A stretch of 64,000 bases of DNA from Geobacteraceae bacterium (lineage in GTDB: Bacteria > Desulfobacterota > Desulfuromonadia > Geobacterales > Pseudopelobacteraceae): positions 1-64,000 of the forward strand of contig JANXYR010000014.1 in the NCBI GenBank assembly GCA_025355965.1, in the 5' to 3' direction. Both the position numbers and the translations under genes were made by a program. The notes beneath the pieces were generated by a model. It had not been told where the DNA came from. It made no database searches and saw only the letters and a list, made by a program, of their open reading frames with translations. Below are positions 1 through 7,178 of the stretch, one piece after another (within the stretch, counting starts at the first letter, position 1; every line of letters starts with the position of its first letter).

Positions 1-31
1 CGATTGCTTTTTCCGTGAATTGTTTGCCCAT
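1..31 (-). CDS. Start of a leftward gene, perhaps an integrase (partial)
   Basis: An ATG at 31 on the minus strand opens MGKQFTEKAI before the window ends. A purine-rich AGAGAG lies 5 nt upstream. N-termini of this form (K-x-LTEKAI) are common in P4-type tyrosine integrases, which would fit a second element abutting the tRNA remnant at 243-294. Only ten residues are visible, so the identification is a guess from context. Confidence 0.35.
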   Translation of the reverse strand, partial: MGKQFTEKAI

Positions 32-46
32 TTTGCTCTCTTTTTG

Positions 47-109
47 TGTTTCCGTTTTGTTTCCGTTTGCTCTTTTAAAAGTCTCATGTTTCCGTTTTGT
101 TTCCGTTTG
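47..109. repeat. Two 23-bp direct repeats
   Basis: A 23-bp T-rich unit built on TTTCCGTTTTGTTTCCGTTT occurs at 47-69 and again at 87-109, exactly 40 bp apart. Each unit itself contains the TTTCCG word twice. The copies lie just upstream of the partial leftward gene and near the tRNA remnant, so they may be arm-type integrase sites or operator sequence. No function is proven. Confidence 0.6.
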
Positions 110-242
110 GAAGTTGGCAAGCGGAGAGGCAAATTGAAACAGTTGGAAATACAAAATAGGCTAAAAACATAGTTAAGTCAAGGTGATAAGGTGAGGTAGT
201 GATGGAGTGAGAAACAGGATGAAAACCTCTGAAACGTCGATG

Positions 243-294
243 TGTCAGCTTCCCAAGCTGAAGGTCGCGGGTTCGAATCCCGTTTCCCGCTCCA
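243..294 (+). pseudogene. 3' part of tRNA-Gly(CCC), attachment-site remnant
   Basis: The sequence holds an anticodon arm TCAGC-TTCCCAA-GCTGA (anticodon CCC, glycine), a T-arm around GGTTCGAATCC, the 3' acceptor strand TTCCCGC, a discriminator T and an encoded CCA ending at 294. No matching 5' acceptor strand (GCGGGAA) and no D-arm are found at the right distance upstream, so this is a tRNA 3' fragment and not a working gene. Such fragments are made when an element integrates at the 3' end of a tRNA gene. The integrase stop codon starts at the next base. Confidence 0.8.
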
Positions 295-296
295 TT
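272..296 (+). repeat. att direct repeat, left copy
   Basis: A 25-bp stretch beginning TTCGAATCCCGTTTCCCGCT covers the T-loop to CCA end of the tRNA-Gly remnant. It recurs at 7055-7079 with one mismatch (C to T). The two copies bracket the integrase, excisionase, rep and cargo genes, as expected for attL/attR of a tRNA-targeting element. Confidence 0.8.
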
Positions 297-1611
297 AAAA
301 ACTTAATGATGTTGATTGGTTAGAAAGATCAACGCGGCGACTGTGCCCGGTACTGTATCTAAACGGTAGCGGGTTTTCTCGTTTTCGGGGTGTGATAAAG
401 TCTTCTCCGAAGTAGTTGTAAATCGCCTCGGCATCCTCTTCAAGACCTTCCACGTAGTTCCCGTATACCTCATACACCATTTGCTTTGATGCATGTCCCA
501 TGAGCTTTACCAGACGAAGCGGATTGATCCCGATTGTTAATGCCCACGCTGCAAAACTGTGCCGTGCAATGTAGGAGGTCATCGGATTGATGTTTGCCTG
601 TCCAACCGCTTTTTTCCAGACTTTGGCAAAATCGGTGCTGTGCAGTCTAGTGCCCCTGCTGTTGGTTACCAGATATTGACTGGTTGTCCGTTGTGTCAGA
701 ATATCCAGCTGTTTTCTGATGGCGTCAGTGATGTAGATATCTCTTTTTCTGAAGGCAGTCTTCATGCTGCTCTTTTCGTTCTTGAGCACATAGGAAGAAG
801 TCAGTTTCAGATATTCACCCTGTATGCTGTCTTTTGTCAGGGCAGACATTTCAGAAACAATCATGCCGGTCATGATCATCAATTCTGCTATGGGGCGGTA
901 ATGCTCTTCAAGGTTGTCAAGGAACTGCATCCATTCTTCGAATCTGAGTGCTAAGCGTTCTTTCTTCTCAGTCTTCGGCAGTTTTTTGTGTATTCCGTCA
1001 AACGGGCTTTTGATTACCCACCGGTGATGATCACAGGCATCATTCCAGATGGCGCGGAATGGAATCAAGATATTGACCTTGCGTGACCTTGATACCGGTT
1101 TACCTTTGTTGGTTCCGGTTTTCCATTTCAGCGATTCGGTGAATCTGAATAACTCCTGGCCGGTGATCTGGTGAAAGGTCATGTTTCGGAAGTAGGGCAG
1201 GATTCGTTTGATTGATTCCTGATAGTCCCGGTGTTTGGTTGGAGAACCGAAAGTAGGAAAGACGGTCTTCATCCATTCTTTGACATACTCCCCGAAAAGT
1301 ACATGATGCGGTTCCGGTCGGTATTCTCTACCCTCAAGGCTGGTGAAGAAAGCTTTTTCCTTTTTCGGTGCTCCTGGGAACGCTTCAGCAAATTTGAAGG
1401 TTGCTGTTTCGATCCTCTCCATGATCCGATTCAAGAAGTCACGTACTTTGATTTCATTGGCGGGAGTATCATCAAGTTCGGTGGAACGAATGATCCGGTG
1501 GCCGAAGTAGTAGAAATCTACATAGAGTTTCTTTGAATCCTTGCGCCGTTTGACGCTGCCGAGTTCTTTTGCTGGTGTTTCAAGAGCCAGCGTCCCTTTC
1601 TTGCATTTCAT
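295..1611 (-). CDS. Tyrosine site-specific recombinase (integrase)
   Basis: This 438-residue phage-type integrase should recombine the tRNA-Gly att site that its stop codon touches. An N-terminal arm-binding region and a SAM-like core-binding domain (about 100-200) precede the catalytic domain (about 215-395). Visible catalytic residues are Arg350-His351 (box II, ARHSF), His373 in MGHAS and the nucleophile Tyr383. The box I arginine, normally in TG-[LM]-R, is absent: the sequence reads MTGMIVSEMSAL, with Ile251 at that place. Either the family uses a different residue or the enzyme is weakened. The next gene upstream is the excisionase-like protein, about 270 bp away. Confidence 0.9.
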   Translation of the reverse strand: MKCKKGTLALETPAKELGSVKRRKDSKKLYVDFYYFGHRIIRSTELDDTPANEIKVRDFLNRIMERIETATFKFAEAFPGAPKKEKAFFTSLEGREYRPEPHHVLFGEYVKEWMKTVFPTFGSPTKHRDYQESIKRILPYFRNMTFHQITGQELFRFTESLKWKTGTNKGKPVSRSRKVNILIPFRAIWNDACDHHRWVIKSPFDGIHKKLPKTEKKERLALRFEEWMQFLDNLEEHYRPIAELMIMTGMIVSEMSALTKDSIQGEYLKLTSSYVLKNEKSSMKTAFRKRDIYITDAIRKQLDILTQRTTSQYLVTNSRGTRLHSTDFAKVWKKAVGQANINPMTSYIARHSFAAWALTIGINPLRLVKLMGHASKQMVYEVYGNYVEGLEEDAEAIYNYFGEDFITPRKRENPLPFRYSTGHSRRVDLSNQSTSLSF

Positions 1612-1884
1612 TTATGTCCTCGTTTTCCGCTACCCTCCCTTCGGTGTGTCTCAAGTTCATGGAAAGCATAGCGGCATTGATGGTTATAATCAAGTTTTCT
1701 GACTATTGCAGCGACGCATGGTTGTGATTAGGACGCGCAATGAGCGGCATTGGTATTTCCGCATAATCCACGCGTTGCGGATTCATTAGCTATTGCACCG
1801 GCACTCGGTAAAGCCAAGGCGGTTGTTTGTGGCGTGAAAGCAAAACCAACACGCCACCGGCAGTGAGGCCTTCGGCCTGATCTT
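1612..1884. other. Intergenic region with inverted repeats
   Basis: No gene is seen in these 273 bases. They hold an 8-bp perfect inverted repeat GTGGCGTG/CACGCCAC with a 13-nt loop (about 1829-1857), a short AATCC/GGATT hairpin near 1770, and a GAGGCC-TTC-GGCCT mini-hairpin next to the excisionase stop. In mobilizable elements such structures between int/xis and rep can be terminators or origins. Nothing here decides between these. Confidence 0.4.
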
Positions 1885-2175
1885 TCATGCCGTTACAACC
1901 CCATAATCAAGATTTACCGCTGCTTCTGATGATGGCGATACTTTTCTTGATGAAGTTGGTCGTTTCTTGACTGGCTGCTTTGTACGTTGCGGCGGTTTGC
2001 AGAAAAGTATTTCTTCCAGCCAGCGAAAGCGAAGGATGCGACCAAAACGGATATAGTGAACGCCTTCTTGAAGTTCGCCGGTTTTTATCAGGTGGAAGAT
2101 TGTTGTCCGTGATGCATTGAGCAGCAAGGCGAACTGATCCACGGTTAGGAGTTTGAAATCAGAATGGTAGGACAT
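1885..2175 (-). CDS. Excisionase-like helix-turn-helix protein
   Basis: This 96-residue protein has an HTH_17/MerR-like DNA-binding domain in residues 5-60: LTVDQFALLLNASRTTIFHL forms the helix-turn-helix and HYIRFGRILRFRW the wing. The tail (about 62-90) is basic and rich in Lys, Pro and Ser. Proteins of this size beside a tyrosine integrase usually direct excision or repress int. The start overlaps the end of the upstream gene by 17 bp, so the minus-strand set is probably one operon. Assignment to xis rests on domain type and position. Confidence 0.75.
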   Translation of the reverse strand: MSYHSDFKLLTVDQFALLLNASRTTIFHLIKTGELQEGVHYIRFGRILRFRWLEEILFCKPPQRTKQPVKKRPTSSRKVSPSSEAAVNLDYGVVTA

Positions 2176-2404
2176 ATTGATTGTACCTCCACTCTTCTAC
2201 TGCTTTTCGAGCGAGTTGCTCGATTTCTTCGCGTGACATGCTGCCCTTCCGTTTTAAGTTGGCTTTGCTTTGCAAGTAGATTTCTTTTTCCATAGCAGAC
2301 GTGTAGTAAGTTTTTCTGACCGAAGTTTTCTTACATGTCATGTCTCTTTCGACTGGTGGCGTGGCTTTAAATGGTGTTTGCGTGGAAACTGTATTGTTAT
2401 CCAT
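2159..2404 (-). CDS. Small unknown protein between rep and xis
   Basis: The protein has about 81 residues. The reading frame is open well upstream, but the likely ATG at 2404 overlaps the rep stop codon by 8 bp, typical of translational coupling. An alternative ATG lies at 2416. The product is basic, with a predicted helix containing SREEIEQLARKAVEEW near the C-terminus and no recognised domain. It may be an auxiliary of rep or xis; this is position-based inference only. Confidence 0.6.
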   Translation of the reverse strand: MDNNTVSTQTPFKATPPVERDMTCKKTSVRKTYYTSAMEKEIYLQSKANLKRKGSMSREEIEQLARKAVEEWRYNQYVLPF

Positions 2405-3644
2405 GGCTGTCACCATGCTGATCAAGGAGAATATGGGCATATGCAGCGGCAACCTCTGGCGACTTTTTACCGTCAAATTCAATAATGGCAGATCGTTCTT
2501 TGAATTCCTCTTTTTCCTGATTGTAGTTATCACTATTTTTTTGAGCCGAAAGAAATAGCATCTGTTCATGTTTCATGCTCATCCGCTCGGCACCATCCTT
2601 GACGAGTTCATGCAGATAATCGTTAAAGGTGGCGACACCCAAGTGCTCCTTAATCATGGCGAATGTTGGTGCATATTGACGCCTGACATAGTCCATCGCT
2701 TCTTCAACGGTCTTTGTCTCTTTGGCAATGGTGAGTTTGAGTTTTTCAGTTGATTGCAGCCAATCAGACCACCACTCCTGAACTGTACAGCGGCTGGTGT
2801 TGCTGTCATCAATGTTAATGACGGAGAGATATTGATTGATGATACCGACAAAGACCTGACCAATTGGTATGCCTGATGAAAGGAACTGAACAGCCTTGTG
2901 TGCCCGTTGTTCTTTCAGCTCAATTTCTGCACGGTTCCATGGGAGCGGCGTTTCCATTTGTGCCGCTTTGTCGTAAAAGCGCATATAGACGCGAGAAGAA
3001 CGTTTCCCGAAATAGATAGTATGACCATTATCGGATTGTGAGACGTTTCGTGACAGATCATAGTTTTTGTTCTCACTGGCTTTTCTGAAGCGAGACTTGA
3101 CTTCACGACAGATGATGGCTGTTTTCAGTTTTTCGAGGTCAAGCAGACCGTCAACATTGTCATGAGCCAGATCAAGGCGGGTAAATTTGCCTTTTTCGGC
3201 AAGGACAGCAGAAAATAGATCATGCCAAGGGTTTTCTTCAAACTGGTTTTCATATTGTCGGCATCCTTGGCCGGTCATGGAAACGTGGCAACCCATGTTT
3301 TCTTGGCCATCGAAATAAATACCGATATTGCCAAAACGCAAAGATTTACGATATCCGTGCATGCCACGCTCAAGTTCGGTAAACAAGGCCGGTTTCAAAC
3401 GGATTATATTCACTATTTCATGAGGCGAAGTGATTTTGAAGGTGAAGGCAGCCCAGTCAATCAGAAATCTGTTAACAAGGGGAATTGTAATTAGTGCCCC
3501 CCTATTAGTTAAGGGGGGCGGGGTGGGAAGGTCTGGCTCAGAATAGTTGCCGTACCTGCCGGCAGAGCCGGCAAGCACGGTTTCTACTGTGGAGCCGCTT
3601 GAATCACATCGGCACGGTACATCTGGGTTAGCATGGGTATCCAT
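2397..3644 (-). CDS. Replication initiation factor / relaxase (Rep_trans type)
   Basis: This 415-residue protein has the hallmarks of the Rep_trans family (RCR initiators and Tn916 Orf20-type relaxases): FLIDWAAFTFK near residue 55, the GKFTRLDLAHDNVDG motif, and YMRFYDKAAQ further on, likely near the catalytic region. It would nick the element's origin for replication or mobilization. The start is ATG at 3644 with AAGGAG about 10 nt upstream. The first 50 residues are low-complexity, and their DNA carries two strong hairpins (about 3497-3518 and 3560-3576), so a later non-ATG start is possible. The gene heads the rep-unknown-xis group. Confidence 0.8.
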   Translation of the reverse strand: MDTHANPDVPCRCDSSGSTVETVLAGSAGRYGNYSEPDLPTPPPLTNRGALITIPLVNRFLIDWAAFTFKITSPHEIVNIIRLKPALFTELERGMHGYRKSLRFGNIGIYFDGQENMGCHVSMTGQGCRQYENQFEENPWHDLFSAVLAEKGKFTRLDLAHDNVDGLLDLEKLKTAIICREVKSRFRKASENKNYDLSRNVSQSDNGHTIYFGKRSSRVYMRFYDKAAQMETPLPWNRAEIELKEQRAHKAVQFLSSGIPIGQVFVGIINQYLSVINIDDSNTSRCTVQEWWSDWLQSTEKLKLTIAKETKTVEEAMDYVRRQYAPTFAMIKEHLGVATFNDYLHELVKDGAERMSMKHEQMLFLSAQKNSDNYNQEKEEFKERSAIIEFDGKKSPEVAAAYAHILLDQHGDSHG

Positions 3645-3723
3645 CTTGATAACACTCCTTTTTGGTTTTTGGATAGTGAGGCCAGTTGCCTCTCTTCCTT
3701 TTGGATATGCTGTGTAGCCTTTG

Positions 3724-4044
3724 TTAATCTGGCGACTCCGGCAGTTCGGAAATTATGTATAAATACTTGTCATGGTACAATAACGTCTTCTTGTTGTAGG
3801 ATGTCGCACAGACAGTGCCATATCTCCATACTCGCGCATCTAACGCTTTTCTGCTCACATCATTGGCTCCACTGAAGCCACCTGGTGAAAGGACGGAATA
3901 GCCTCTTTGGATTATTTCAGTACTAGCTATGCAGTAATCTTCTAATGTTTCACAAACCAGAACGTTCTCCTTCGGGCCACCAAGTTCAGCTTTTACCGTA
4001 CCGTTTTTGATCAATTCTCTGAAAACGCCTTTAATGTTATCCAT
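3724..4044 (-). CDS. Unknown 106-residue protein
   Basis: The gene has ATG at 4044 with GGAG six bases upstream. The protein is soluble, with no signal peptide or membrane segment, and holds a Gly/Ser-rich centre (LSPGGFSGANDVS) and two cysteines. No family is recognised. It lies 80 bp upstream of rep on the same strand, directly behind a pair of 15-bp operators, so it is probably the first and tightly controlled gene of the minus-strand group. Confidence 0.6.
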   Translation of the reverse strand: MDNIKGVFRELIKNGTVKAELGGPKENVLVCETLEDYCIASTEIIQRGYSVLSPGGFSGANDVSRKALDARVWRYGTVCATSYNKKTLLYHDKYLYIISELPESPD

Positions 4045-4071
4045 TGTCTTCTCCGGTTTCTCAGTCAGTAT

Positions 4072-4109
4072 GTAGATACAGTCTACACATTAAAGTAGAT
4101 ACTGTCTAC
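4072..4109. promoter_or_regulatory. Tandem palindromic operators
   Basis: Two 15-bp sites, GTAGATACAGTCTAC (4072-4086) and GTAGATACTGTCTAC (4095-4109), differ by one central base and sit 23 bp apart. Each is an inverted repeat GTAGA-N5-TCTAC. They lie 28-65 bp upstream of the minus-strand gene starting at 4044, where a repressor dimer pair would cover its promoter. No repressor gene other than the xis-like protein is seen in the element. Confidence 0.75.
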
Positions 4110-4355
4110 CTTTATTTTTTACAATGTGAAAAAAATAGTAAATGATAGTGAGTGGGCCGTTTTTCCGCTGGTGGTTTGGATGGGGGGTGATTTATGGGGG
4201 AGAACAAAATGAAAGGCTTTTTTATTAAAATTCTATATGTTATACAGAACCGTCAACTGCTAAGCCCTCGCGTTGCCCCCGTGTTACTGAAACGGGGGAA
4301 GATTCGGCCAAGCCATAGATTCTGAAATCGAAAAACAACTTTATATAGGGATGAA
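4110..4355. other. Non-coding left flank of the cargo array
   Basis: No gene is seen. A hairpin CCCCCGT/ACGGGGG (4276-4282 and 4292-4298, 9-nt loop) could end transcription or be a further decayed cassette boundary. The rest is AT-rich sequence between the divergent operator region and the first attC-like site. Confidence 0.4.
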
Positions 4356-4409
4356 ATCCAACCAACGGATTGACCAGCCCTTCGCTTGGTCATCCTTTAG
4401 GCGTTGGAC
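4356..4409 (+). other. attC-like recombination hairpin A
   Basis: The 54-bp site starts with ATCCAAC (fits RYYYAAC) and ends with GTTGGAC (fits GTTRRRY), which pair with each other. Inside, GGATTGACCA pairs with TGGTCATCC leaving one unpaired T, as in the extrahelical bases of integron attC sites. The sequence before the right core, CTTTAGGCGTTGGAC, resembles many attC right ends. It directly precedes the LRAT-like gene. No integron integrase is present. A plain hairpin with chance core matches is the alternative. Confidence 0.5.
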
Positions 4410-4488
4410 AAAGACAGTAAAGGAAGAATAAAGCTGGCTGAGTCGGTGGATATGAAACAGACAGAATCAAACTGATAGGAGGTCTGTG

Positions 4489-5331
4489 ATGGATAATCTC
4501 AAAAGAGGCAACGTATTATCAGTTGACAGAAAACATAGCAAAGCGATTGGGTATCAGCATTTTGGCGTATATGCCGGCAATAAAAAGGTTATCCACTTTA
4601 CTTCACTGAATAGCGACGTCAGCAGTGACAACCGCATAATTAAAACTGATTTTGAGCATTTTTTACGAGGCAAAACATACTTCCACGTCATGGGCTTCCC
4701 TGACCAATATGGCGCTGTTATTGGGTCAAGAATGGCCGGTATTTCAGAAAATGACAATATTTTTTCGATGGCGCTAGATATTATCGCTGACGCAAAAAAC
4801 TTCGTACGCACAACCACCTATCACTGTTACACGCCAAAAGAGTGTTACGAGAGAGCCTTGGCTTGCATAAACAATACAGATTATTCCCTGTCCTCAAATA
4901 ATTGCGAACATTTTGCCATATGGTGCAAGACAGGTGTCAGTATGTCCACCCAGATAGATGAACTGCTTAACACGGGAAGCGGCGGCATCAGAATCCTCCG
5001 ATCTGTTGATCTATTGGCAAAATCGAACCACTCCATAAACAGGAATTTTGTTGAGGTATACGAAGTAGGATACATCAAAACGTCCTTGGTTTCAGAAAGT
5101 GCTTGTTTTGGTCTTGGCTATAGATTGCCACCAGAAATGGAACTTATTCATCACCCGAAAGTTAAGTGGGCGTTTTATGTAGATAAATCTCAAATGCCAG
5201 AGAACGGCGTCCATAGGCTCAACTATAGTGGCTCCGAATTACGAGATATTGATGGCAACAAGCATCGGGCTAAAGCTGGGCACACTGCGGTTAAAAGACT
5301 AGTATGCATAGAGAAAAAATCTCAATGGTAG
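4489..5331 (+). CDS. LRAT-domain (NlpC/P60-like) acyltransferase or peptidase homologue
   Basis: This 280-residue cargo protein has the LRAT-type papain-like fold motifs: the catalytic His in YQHFGVYAG (about residue 24) and the catalytic Cys in SNNCEHFAIW (about residue 139). LRAT-like enzymes move acyl groups or cleave amide and ester bonds in lipids. The C-terminal 120 residues match nothing I recognise. ATG at 4489 is preferred over GTG 4486 because AGGAGG at 4477-4482 is then six bases away. It lies between attC-like hairpins A and B. In this setting a defence or lipid-modifying role is possible, but that is inference. Confidence 0.8.
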   Translation: MDNLKRGNVLSVDRKHSKAIGYQHFGVYAGNKKVIHFTSLNSDVSSDNRIIKTDFEHFLRGKTYFHVMGFPDQYGAVIGSRMAGISENDNIFSMALDIIADAKNFVRTTTYHCYTPKECYERALACINNTDYSLSSNNCEHFAIWCKTGVSMSTQIDELLNTGSGGIRILRSVDLLAKSNHSINRNFVEVYEVGYIKTSLVSESACFGLGYRLPPEMELIHHPKVKWAFYVDKSQMPENGVHRLNYSGSELRDIDGNKHRAKAGHTAVKRLVCIEKKSQW

Positions 5332-5401
5332 ACAGCTATTGATTCGAGGGCAAAAAGTGGAACCTCCGAGGGTCAGTCCTAAGCATTTGACAAACCAGTA
5401 A

Positions 5402-5466
5402 ACCAACGGCAGCACCGGTCAGCGGGGAAAAGCCCTCGCTGGCCGGTCAGATTTGTAGCGATGGTC
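5402..5466 (+). other. attC-like hairpin B (degenerate)
   Basis: A strong stem ACCGGTCAGCGGGG / CCCTCGCTGGCCGGT with one mismatch and a bulge follows the LRAT-like gene. The left flank AAACCAACGG and right flank TAGCGATGGTC align with ACCAACGG and TAGGCGTTGGAC of hairpin A, but the right core has lost the GTT. It reads as a decayed sister of site A, or as a terminator-like structure without a T-tract. Confidence 0.4.
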
Positions 5467-5499
5467 GCATATAAAATCACCACGAAAAGGATAAATCAC

Positions 5500-5775
5500 A
5501 TGAGTATTATCAAGTGGAACAAATGCTACAGTCTTAAAGGAAGTGGAAAGTTTTTCAAGATTCTGGTTTCTGAACATGAAACAAGCCAATTCTTCGGGAC
5601 TGTCATTCACTATGAAGAAATTAACCAAGGTATGAATACAAAGCTAGACATAAAAGGCAAACAATTTTTGAATTTTTCAGAAGAAGAACTAATGTCAGAA
5701 ATCAATAAGTGGGTCACTGAAAATCTCCATGGCGATTTCATCATGACACTTGAAGAACAAAACAATTTCAAATAA
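5500..5775 (+). CDS. Small cargo protein, unknown
   Basis: The start is ATG at 5500 with AAAAGGA eight bases upstream; the frame is open back to 5461 but has no ribosome site there. The 91-residue product has no signal peptide and no membrane segment. It mixes beta-prone stretches (FFKILVSEHE, FFGTVIHYEE) with a charged C-terminal helix. No family is recognised. It lies alone between hairpins B and C, as a single-gene cassette would. Confidence 0.6.
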   Translation: MSIIKWNKCYSLKGSGKFFKILVSEHETSQFFGTVIHYEEINQGMNTKLDIKGKQFLNFSEEELMSEINKWVTENLHGDFIMTLEEQNNFK

Positions 5776-5785
5776 ATAATGAATG

Positions 5786-5848
5786 ATTCCAACCAGAAAG
5801 TTAGACTCGCCAAAAAACCGGCGGGTCAACTTCATGCCCGTTGGGAAT
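5786..5848 (+). other. attC-like hairpin C
   Basis: ATTCCAAC at the left pairs with GTTGGGAAT at the right, giving cores close to RYYYAAC/GTTRRRY. Inside, GAAAGTTAGACTCGCC pairs with GGCGGGTCAACTTC with two unpaired A bases on the same strand, the pattern of attC extrahelical bases. It lies directly between two cargo genes; the next gene's start codon follows 11 bp later. Confidence 0.5.
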
Positions 5849-5858
5849 AGGAAATAAT

Positions 5859-6782
5859 ATGCGACCTGATGAATGGTGGAGAAATTTTGGGCTTGGCCTT
5901 GAGGTGGACGTCGCCGGTGCTTTTATCTACAACGGGATCAAGCTTCTTGATGACACTGAGAGCTTCAATCATGCGACTGATGTGTTTGAAATTCTTTACA
6001 ACCTATCGGTTGGAATTGAGCGACTGGCGAAAGTAGCGATTGTACTGGTCGAATACTATAACGACATTAAAATCGAAGAACTTGAAGAAAGCCTAATAAC
6101 GCACAACACTCAGGAACTTATTGAACGCTTAAATAAGCATAAAAAGCTAGGACTATCAGATATTAATAGAGAATTTATTGCACTGCTTTCAAAGTTTTAT
6201 AAATCTTATCGCTACGCCAGGTATTCATTTGGGTCAGTCCCAAACATAGAAGAAGAGAAAGTACAATTCCTTAAATTCATCAGTAGGCACCTAAAGCTAG
6301 GCCTAAACACAGGTGATGCATATGCTTTATTCCTCAATACTAACCAGATTAAGAGGTTTGTCGGAAAGGTCGTTAAGAAGATTACCCAATCAATTTTTCA
6401 TGTAATCAGTGAGCAGTCGACTCGTTTAAATATATATACTGATGAACTTAGAGGAGAGTCTAAAGCTCTCAAAATTTTCTATGGTGATAAGCTTGATTTC
6501 ATAGATGAAACGACAAAAAAGAAAGAAATAATCCTCTTTCTGATGGATCCAAAATCCAGTGGTCGCCATATAGATCTGCTGAGATCGTTTGGCTCTCTTG
6601 AGCTAGACCCCGCTATGACACCAGATTACATCAAGGCATTACTCAACGATACTCAACTACCTTTTGTAGAAGGAGAAATCGATGAGCTATACACAGAGGT
6701 TAAAAATGTCCGCGAACGTCTGGAGTTTCTAGAGGTCATCGATAACGATTATCTTTCATACGACCCGGAAGAGGATTCATAA
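5859..6782 (+). CDS. HEPN-like cargo protein
   Basis: This 307-residue soluble protein starts at ATG 5859 with TAGGA upstream. The stretch LYNLSVGIERLAKVAIVL, followed some 25 residues later by THNTQELIERL, matches the helical 'G-x-E-[KR]-xxK ... xH-[DN]-L' layout of HEPN domains common in toxins and defence proteins. The canonical RxxxxH RNase motif is not obvious, so nuclease activity cannot be claimed. The C-terminus is acidic with a short coiled-coil segment (VKNVRERLEFLEVI). It lies between hairpins C and D. Defence or toxin function is inference from fold resemblance and location. Confidence 0.6.
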   Translation: MRPDEWWRNFGLGLEVDVAGAFIYNGIKLLDDTESFNHATDVFEILYNLSVGIERLAKVAIVLVEYYNDIKIEELEESLITHNTQELIERLNKHKKLGLSDINREFIALLSKFYKSYRYARYSFGSVPNIEEEKVQFLKFISRHLKLGLNTGDAYALFLNTNQIKRFVGKVVKKITQSIFHVISEQSTRLNIYTDELRGESKALKIFYGDKLDFIDETTKKKEIILFLMDPKSSGRHIDLLRSFGSLELDPAMTPDYIKALLNDTQLPFVEGEIDELYTEVKNVRERLEFLEVIDNDYLSYDPEEDS

Positions 6783-6790
6783 CATAATCT

Positions 6791-6841
6791 ACCCAACCAA
6801 GCGCAGCAGCGGTGAACCCGCTGTGCTCTCACCAGTTACAA
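6791..6841 (+). other. attC-like hairpin D (partial)
   Basis: ACCCAACCAA opens the site (fits RYYYAAC). AGCGCAGCAGCGG pairs with CCCGCTGTGCT with one unpaired A. The expected right core GTTGGGT is missing; the nearest match is GTTACAA. It follows the HEPN-like gene at the 3' edge of the array and appears eroded. Confidence 0.35.
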
Positions 6842-7054
6842 TGACAACTGCTCTTGCCAGTGCCCTGCTTTGTCCGTTTCTTGGAGCCAACAGGGACACG
6901 AAAAGGCGTTCCCAAGCCGTTCCTATTGCAAATGAATTGCCATAAATCTGTTTGAACGTAAATGAACTTTTGACACACCAAAGAGAATAGTAACTGTTTA
7001 TATTATTTGATGTTTTTGCATTACCATTTGTAACCAATTGATATTGCTAGGCTT

Positions 7055-7079
7055 TTCGAATCTCGTTTCCCGCTCCATT
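7055..7079 (+). repeat. att direct repeat, right copy
   Basis: This second copy of the tRNA-Gly 3' end (TTCGAATCTCGTTTCCCGCT and onward to CCATT) matches 272-296 at 24 of 25 bases. It marks the right end of the element. No tRNA sequence precedes it, so it is the attachment-site half without a tRNA body. Confidence 0.8.
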
Positions 7080-7115
7080 TAAGAACATAGAATCATTCAT
7101 GATTCATGGCGAAAT

Positions 7116-7178
7116 GCCCCGACTATCACAAAAACTATCACAAAAATGGTTTTTAGTGGTAGCTCGGGGCTTCGTTTT
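7116..7178 (+). terminator. Hairpin just right of the att site
   Basis: GCCCCGA (7116-7122) pairs with TCGGGGC (7164-7170), with inner partial pairing CTATCAC/GTGGTAG, and is followed by TTCGTTTT. The place, about 40 bp after a tRNA 3' end, fits the original terminator of the tRNA-Gly transcript. The remaining sequence to 7516 shows no gene. A TGACTTGTCA palindrome lies near 7338. Confidence 0.5.

Larger units (their letters stand above)
295..7079. mobile_element. 6.8-kb integrative element at tRNA-Gly
   Basis: The element is bounded by the two copies of the tRNA-Gly 3' end. The left half carries an integrase, an excisionase-like HTH protein, a small unknown and a Rep_trans-type initiator/relaxase, all on the minus strand. 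A further minus-strand gene has tandem operators upstream. The right half carries three plus-strand cargo genes with attC-like hairpins. There are no conjugation, capsid or replication-helicase genes, so it would be an integrative mobilizable element or satellite that needs a helper. Both flanking tRNA copies are fragments, which suggests tandem insertion with the intact tRNA outside the window. Confidence 0.75.

Noticed and set aside
205-294. Complete tRNA-Gly gene
   Set aside because: A GTGAGAA at 207-213 could pair partly with the 3' acceptor, but the D-arm spacing is about 12 nt too long and no D-stem forms.
3497-3518. Terminator inside the rep gene
   Set aside because: The hairpin is strong but lies in coding sequence downstream of a good start site; it may reflect a later true start, which could not be settled.
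6789-7037. Minus-strand gene of 82 residues after the cargo array
   Set aside because: No ribosome site, odd composition and overlap with hairpin D and the att end; it is most likely non-coding.
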